Positions 7,038-10,697 of a stretch of 10,697 nucleotides of DNA are shown piece by piece (the first letter of the stretch is position 1; each line of letters opens with the position of its first letter). The DNA is from Anaerolineaceae bacterium. Its GTDB lineage: Bacteria; Chloroflexota; Anaerolineae; Anaerolineales; Anaerolineaceae. Location: positions 1-10,697 of the forward strand of contig JAIOTF010000264.1 of the NCBI GenBank assembly GCA_021107195.1, given 5' to 3'. A program made the position numbers and the translations under genes. The notes beneath the pieces are model-generated. The model worked only from the letters and a program-made list of their open reading frames with translations, did not search any database and was not told the origin of the DNA.

Positions 7038-8618
7038 ATGAAGATTAAGATGAGCGTGATTGAAGGCGCGGGGATGGGCACAACCTATGAATTGGAGAGC
7101 GAAGAAGCGGATAATATCCTTGTGGGTCGGGATGATGTGGCGAGTAAGGCTAAGTGGCGCTTGAGCAAGGGGGATCATTTTGTGTCTCGCACACATTTCA
7201 CTTTGGAGATCAGGCCGCCCAATGTGCAATTGGTGGATCCTTTGAGCGCAAATGGGACATTTTTATTCCGGCGGGATGCGCCGAAGAAAAAAGTGGAAGA
7301 AGTGCTGCTGGAAGATGGAGATATCCTGCAGGTGGGCAAGACGCGATTGCAAATGGCGATTGAAGTGCCGTTGGTTCCCATTAAAACGCAGATCTATTCA
7401 GGTGATTTCTTGCTCCCAGTAGATGGGGCAATGATTGACGTGCGTTGTATCCGCTGCGGGAAATTGATCACCATTCCTCCTTCAGTTAATTTAGATGAAA
7501 TTCCTGAGGAGGACTTTATTTGCGATGTTTGTAAGGCCTCTTTGGAGAAGAAGAAAAGGAAAACGCCATCTCCCAAAAGGGAGGAGAAGGTCTCTGCCGC
7601 TGCAAATTTCACCTGCGTGAAATGTGGAAAATCCATGCAGGATACCGCCGATCTGGATGGCAAGGCTCAACAATTGGCCGATGTGGCGCTCTATTTGTGC
7701 AGCCGTTGTGCGTCTAAAGAAGTTGATCCAAAGCGGCAGGAGAAAAATATCGGTAACTATCAGGTGCTTTCCAAGCTTGGTGAAGGCGGTATGGGCATTG
7801 TGTATAAGGTGCGGCATACCAGGACTGGCAGAGTGGCCGCCTTGAAAGTGACCAAAGCCAAGCTCAATGACCCCGACAGGCGTTTTTTGCGGGAGATCGG
7901 TATTCTCAAGTGTCTGGCCCATCCCAACCTGGTGCGTTTTTACGAGTCAGGGGAACATCAGAGAAAGCCCTTTTTTGTCTCCGAATTTGTGACTGGCGGA
8001 GATCTTTCACAGTTTGTTTCTGTGGAGGGTAATATCCTGTTAGATTATGAGGAGGCGGTCAGGCTGATTGCTGAGTCTCTGGTGGGATTGGAATTCTTTC
8101 ACCAAACTGGGAATAGATACGTACATCGGGATCTAAAGCCGGAAAATATCCTGCTTTCCACGAGGGACGGGAAAAAGGTTCCCAAATTGACAGACCTTGG
8201 TCTTTCCCGAAGCTACGAGACGCACGGCGGTACGGTCACCAAGGCAGGCGAATTTGCAGGCACGTGGATGTATATGCCGCCTGAACAGGTGACAGATTTT
8301 AAGCACTGCAAACCGCCGGTGGATATTTATGCCATGGGGGTGACTTTGTACTATTTGATCACGGCGGAATATCCACTCGATTTTCCGCCGACGTGGAAGG
8401 TTAAAAAATGGCTGAAAGAAGGAAAGCTTTCCGAGCTTGTGGCGAAACGGGACCCGGTGAAAATGGTATTGCATGGCAGGCGGAAGCCCATCGAAACAAA
8501 GAATAAAAATCTGCCAGCCAGCTTATGTAAGGTGATCAATAAATCCATGTCCACTGATCCGAAAAAACGCTATCAAACAGCAGAAGAATTTCGTCAGGCG
8601 CTCCTGGAAGCGATCTAA
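7038..8618 (+). CDS. FHA domain / double zinc ribbon / Ser-Thr protein kinase, 526 aa
   Basis: This is a soluble kinase that carries its own phosphothreonine reader. The N-terminal FHA fold (about 5-108) has VGRDD (29-33), SRTHFTLEI (50-58) and NGTF (72-75), the usual binding-loop residues. Two CxxC...CxxC modules follow, Cys137/140/162/165 and Cys193/196/221/224, probably each holding one zinc. The Hanks-type kinase domain (about 241-526) has GEGGMG (248-253), Lys270, Glu286, HRDLKPEN (363-370), DLG (386-388, replacing DFG but keeping the metal-binding Asp), PPE (414-416) and Asp429. All catalytic residues are present, so activity is expected. No membrane helix is present, unlike PknB-type receptors. 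With the adjacent PP2C gene it forms a writer-reader-eraser set, and the Clp ATPase and membrane protein are plausible substrates. Confidence 0.95.
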   Translation: MKIKMSVIEGAGMGTTYELESEEADNILVGRDDVASKAKWRLSKGDHFVSRTHFTLEIRPPNVQLVDPLSANGTFLFRRDAPKKKVEEVLLEDGDILQVGKTRLQMAIEVPLVPIKTQIYSGDFLLPVDGAMIDVRCIRCGKLITIPPSVNLDEIPEEDFICDVCKASLEKKKRKTPSPKREEKVSAAANFTCVKCGKSMQDTADLDGKAQQLADVALYLCSRCASKEVDPKRQEKNIGNYQVLSKLGEGGMGIVYKVRHTRTGRVAALKVTKAKLNDPDRRFLREIGILKCLAHPNLVRFYESGEHQRKPFFVSEFVTGGDLSQFVSVEGNILLDYEEAVRLIAESLVGLEFFHQTGNRYVHRDLKPENILLSTRDGKKVPKLTDLGLSRSYETHGGTVTKAGEFAGTWMYMPPEQVTDFKHCKPPVDIYAMGVTLYYLITAEYPLDFPPTWKVKKWLKEGKLSELVAKRDPVKMVLHGRRKPIETKNKNLPASLCKVINKSMSTDPKKRYQTAEEFRQALLEAI

Positions 8619-8843
8619 ATGAACGGCAAATCCTCGGAACAGTATTTGAAGTCGTATTCTCTGCAGGCGGAGAATAGCGGGTTGTGCCCGGAGTGTGCAC
8701 TGGCAGTTGGGTGAACAAAACCGTCTGCTCCATTGCGGGCAAAAGTTCCTTCGCCTCGCATGACAGGCGGCAAGGTGTGTCGTGAGGGCCAGGCCTTGCT
8801 GGATAGCTATGAGATAAAGGGCAGTCGAGTGTGGCATCGTTAC
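8619..8843 (+). pseudogene. Decayed 5' fragment of a zinc-ribbon Ser/Thr kinase gene
   Basis: This begins at an ATG directly abutting the stop of the FHA-kinase gene and reads colinearly with the intact kinase at 9798. MNGKSSEQY pairs with MNNKSPQQY, GLCPECA with GLCPECA and GQALLDSYEIKG (8787-8822) with GQTLLDTYEVKG. Between the last two, both copies have exactly 30 codons, but the sixth is TGA here (8712-8714). The first zinc-binding CxxC has become LKSY, and four codons near it are missing. After KG the glycine loop is damaged by deletions: bases 8833-8843 resemble the GIVY part of the loop with one base lost. Nothing downstream resembles a kinase. The first 31 codons could still be translated as a short peptide. 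It is best explained as a duplicated kinase gene now truncated. Confidence 0.8.
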
Positions 8844-8852
8844 ACAATATCT

Positions 8853-8885
8853 GGTGAAAATTGTGGATTTTTCCCACAATTCACC
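8853..8885. other. Hairpin-forming inverted repeat ahead of the five-helix membrane-protein gene
   Basis: GGTGAAAATTGTGG (8853-8866) pairs with CCACAATTCACC (8874-8885) to give a 12-bp stem with a two-base AA bulge and a seven-base T-rich loop. No T-tract follows, so it is not a standard intrinsic terminator in either direction. It lies 50 bp before ATG 8936, just after the decayed kinase fragment. It could attenuate or process the transcript, or bind a regulator. Confidence 0.55.
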
Positions 8886-8935
8886 CTATAACACTGTTTA
8901 CACCGGATACAAGTATACAAAGGAGAGGAAAAACC

Positions 8936-9658
8936 ATGTCACCAACTTTACAGATCTTGCTTGCAGTTCTGGCCTTTGGCCTTTCGGCTTTCTTTGCTAC
9001 ACGTTTGCGACTAACAATGGGCGGGAAGGGAGGCACTCGGTACGTCAGTTCCTGGTTTGAAATATCTCAGTTGAAGTCCAAGGCAGCCCGCACTCACGTA
9101 AACCGGACGGTGCTTAAAATGGGATGGGTTTGGGCCCTGATTTGTGCGCCCTTGATGACTTATATACCGAAAAGCGGGTTAAATTTGAATAATTACCGAG
9201 CCATTCTCCTTGATTTCGATTGGAAGATCTACATTGCTTTTCTTCTGGGGTGCGTCCTGCTGGGAATTATTTTGGGGGCAGTGGCCTACCATGAGATTGA
9301 AAGCTTCGATTCCGTTGAAATCAACGCCGAGGTAGTTGACATGGAAGCAGTACAACATTTAGCCAACATGGAGCTTCAAGGATACGATAAGGATGATGTG
9401 GATCGAATATTTAAGGAGGCCAGGATCGCTGCCATGGCAAGGGCACAGCAAGCAGCGCGAGAAAGGGCGAAGGGACCAGTGCGCCGGAGCAACCGCGTCA
9501 TCTTTTTTACCGTTATCCTTACAACTTCTTTGGTTCCTCTGTTACGACTTGTGGCTGTGTGGCTAAGTGGCTTTTCGACGACATGGTATATAGTTTCTGT
9601 AGCAGGGTTTGGTTTGCTTACCCTCATGATCTATGGACTTATCACATACCGGGTTTGA
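8936..9658 (+). CDS. Five-helix integral membrane protein of unknown function, 240 aa
   Basis: I do not recognise the family. The start is ATG 8936, seven bases after AGGAGAGG (8921-8928); an upstream in-frame TTG at 8861 lies in the hairpin and has no ribosome site. Hydrophobic helices are predicted at about 5-23, 62-78, 97-118, 187-209 (containing Arg204) and 217-237. A soluble, charged segment at 120-186 includes an acidic part (HEIESFDSVEINAE) and an Ala/Arg/Glu-rich helix (ARAQQAARERAK near 169-179). The loop at 24-61 is basic. The gene interrupts the kinase cluster between a broken and an intact zinc-ribbon kinase. Its transcription may depend on the operon or on a local promoter that I cannot define. 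A role as membrane partner of the kinases is possible but unproven. Confidence 0.8.
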   Translation: MSPTLQILLAVLAFGLSAFFATRLRLTMGGKGGTRYVSSWFEISQLKSKAARTHVNRTVLKMGWVWALICAPLMTYIPKSGLNLNNYRAILLDFDWKIYIAFLLGCVLLGIILGAVAYHEIESFDSVEINAEVVDMEAVQHLANMELQGYDKDDVDRIFKEARIAAMARAQQAARERAKGPVRRSNRVIFFTVILTTSLVPLLRLVAVWLSGFSTTWYIVSVAGFGLLTLMIYGLITYRV

Positions 9659-9797
9659 CAGTCATAAATAATTTAAGGGGAATTTCTTTTCACCTGCATT
9701 TCATTGAACCTTCCACAGGTTTGCGGGTTGCATCCGGAGGTTGTGCGCCGCGAACTGGATGAATTGATGCACATCTGGGAAAGGGTACAAGATTGAT
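9659..9797 (+). other. Spacer with a possible C-terminal coding remnant
   Basis: An open frame from 9677 to a TGA at 9794-9796 encodes 39 codons ending in an amphipathic helical stretch (HPEVVRRELDELMHIW, then ERVQD). The composition of this end looks protein-coding. It has no ATG except an internal one at 9761, and no matching ribosome site. It stops one base before the start of the next kinase. It may be the tail of a deleted gene, or chance. The bases before about 9700 are AT-rich and featureless. Confidence 0.35.
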
Positions 9798-10697
9798 ATG
9801 AACAATAAATCTCCGCAACAATATTGCATCTCTTGCGGTATGTTGTATCCTCCACGGGCGGGGGACACTGGACTTTGTCCGGAGTGTGCTTCATCTATTG
9901 TACAATCCAGCCCGGTTGTTGCAGTACGGTCACAAACATCACCTTCCGAACCTGTAAGCAGCGAAATCTGGCAGGCAGGCCAGACCTTGTTGGACACCTA
10001 CGAGGTCAAGGGCAAGCTGGGTGAGGGGGGGATGGGCATAGTCTACCGCGTGCACCACAATGCCTGGAACCTGGACCTGGCTCTCAAGCAGCCCAAAGCT
10101 GAGGTGGTGGCAAAAGCTGGGGTGGAAAACTTTGTCAATGAGGCGCAGGCCTGGGTGGATCTGGGCCTGCATCCGCATATCACCACCTGCCATTATGTGC
10201 GCAATATTGAAGAGCTGCCCTGCGTGTTCGCCGAACTGGTGGAAGGGGGCAGTCTGGCCGAGTGGATCGAGCAAGGCAAGCTGCGAAAGTTGGATGACAT
10301 TTTGGACGTGTCCATCCAGTTTGCATGGGGACTGCACTATGCCCATGAACTGGGCATGATCCACCAGGATGTGAAACCAGACAATGTGTTGATAAAGGAA
10401 GATGGCACAGCCAAGGTGACCGACTTTGGGCTGGTGAAGGTGCAGACCAAAGGGCCAATGAGTATCAGCGGGAAAGGCACGGTATTGGCAGAGTGGGGCG
10501 GGGGGACAAAGGCCTACTTTTCGCCGGAGCAAAGTGCGGCAGCAGATCTGTCAAATCAAGCCTGGCAGTGGGCGGAAGCAGGGGAAAAGGAGCTGTCGGA
10601 CAAGCTGCGCCAGCAGATCGGGCAACTACCGAAGCCCACCCGGCGCACGGATCTATGGAGCTGGGCGGTGAGTGTGCTGGAGATGTTCAACGGGGAG
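9798..10697 (+). CDS. Zinc-ribbon Ser/Thr protein kinase, partial at right edge (300 aa seen)
   Basis: This is an N-terminal zinc ribbon (Cys10/13/27/30), a flexible Ser/Pro/Val linker (31-60), then a Hanks-type kinase domain open at the window end. Visible kinase motifs are GEGGMG (75-80), Lys97, Glu115, HQDVKPDN (189-196, Gln replacing the Arg of HRD), DFG (209-211), SPEQ (242-245) and the helix-F Asp285. About 30 extra residues lie between SPEQ and Asp285, an insert seen in some large bacterial kinases with C-terminal repeats, so TPR or WD repeats may follow beyond the edge. The start is ATG 9798, where homology to the decayed copy at 8619 also begins; GGGAAAGGG lies 12 bases upstream. Leucine codons favour CTG (16 of 27), unlike the TTG-rich Clp gene. 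The catalytic Lys, Asp and DFG Asp are present, so activity is likely. Confidence 0.92.
   Translation, partial: MNNKSPQQYCISCGMLYPPRAGDTGLCPECASSIVQSSPVVAVRSQTSPSEPVSSEIWQAGQTLLDTYEVKGKLGEGGMGIVYRVHHNAWNLDLALKQPKAEVVAKAGVENFVNEAQAWVDLGLHPHITTCHYVRNIEELPCVFAELVEGGSLAEWIEQGKLRKLDDILDVSIQFAWGLHYAHELGMIHQDVKPDNVLIKEDGTAKVTDFGLVKVQTKGPMSISGKGTVLAEWGGGTKAYFSPEQSAAADLSNQAWQWAEAGEKELSDKLRQQIGQLPKPTRRTDLWSWAVSVLEMFNGE

Noticed and set aside
552..8618. Type VI secretion cluster (ClpV, Fha, PpkA/PppA-like)
   Set aside because: No sheath, tube, baseplate or membrane-complex gene is visible, the Clp protein has a ClpP-docking-like loop that ClpV lacks, and the membrane protein does not resemble TssJ, TssL or TssM. 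The likeness is limited to the regulatory parts.
8523..8879. Minus-strand open frames opposite the kinase end and pseudogene
   Set aside because: They show no domain, and the plus strand is explained by the kinase C-terminus and the paralogous kinase fragment.
8861..8935. Upstream start for the five-helix membrane protein
   Set aside because: The extra 25 residues derive from the hairpin and spacer; AGGAGAGG seven bases before ATG 8936 supports the shorter form.
9939..10532. Minus-strand open frame of 197 codons opposite the terminal kinase
   Set aside because: It is antisense to a clear kinase domain; its length follows from the GC-rich codons of that gene, and the peptide has no recognisable motif.

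Overview
The window reads as bacterial chromosome, with tightly packed genes that are almost all on the + strand. It is built around reversible Ser/Thr phosphorylation. Several features suggest a Chloroflexota (Anaerolineae-like) organism: large soluble Ser/Thr kinases with N-terminal zinc ribbons, a membrane protein with a long Ala/Gln/Thr-rich low-complexity stretch and a propeller-like domain, and mixed TTG/CTG leucine usage. This is inference from style; there is no rRNA or other marker gene to confirm it.

Layout. Bases 1-551 are AT-rich and non-coding as far as I can see, with two sigma70-like promoter candidates (167-195 and 386-414). Four co-directional genes follow, closely spaced and probably one operon. 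They are a two-ring Clp/Hsp100 AAA+ unfoldase (552-2954), a 1082-residue multi-pass membrane protein with a cytoplasmic-type repeat domain at its C-terminus (3027-6275), a PP2C-type phosphatase (6254-7021, overlapping the previous gene by 22 bp) and an FHA/double-zinc-ribbon/Ser-Thr kinase protein (7038-8618).

Directly after that stop codon, at 8619-8843, lies a decayed copy of the 5' end of another zinc-ribbon kinase. It is clearly paralogous to the intact kinase that begins at 9798 and runs off the right edge. Between the two are a hairpin (8853-8885), a gene for a 240-residue five-helix membrane protein of unknown function (8936-9658) and a 139-bp spacer holding a short orphan reading frame that may be the C-terminal end of a lost gene.

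How it may work together (inference). The two kinases would phosphorylate Thr/Ser targets, the PP2C enzyme would reverse this, and the FHA domain would read phosphothreonine. The Clp ATPase and the membrane/propeller protein are the natural candidates for effectors or substrates. The Clp protein keeps a ClpP-docking-like IGF tripeptide but has lost the tyrosine of its first pore loop. The combination Clp + FHA/kinase + PP2C resembles the post-translational control module of type VI secretion, but no secretion structural gene is present. The most interesting items are the gene combination itself, the altered Clp pore loop, and the signs of kinase duplication and decay at the right end.
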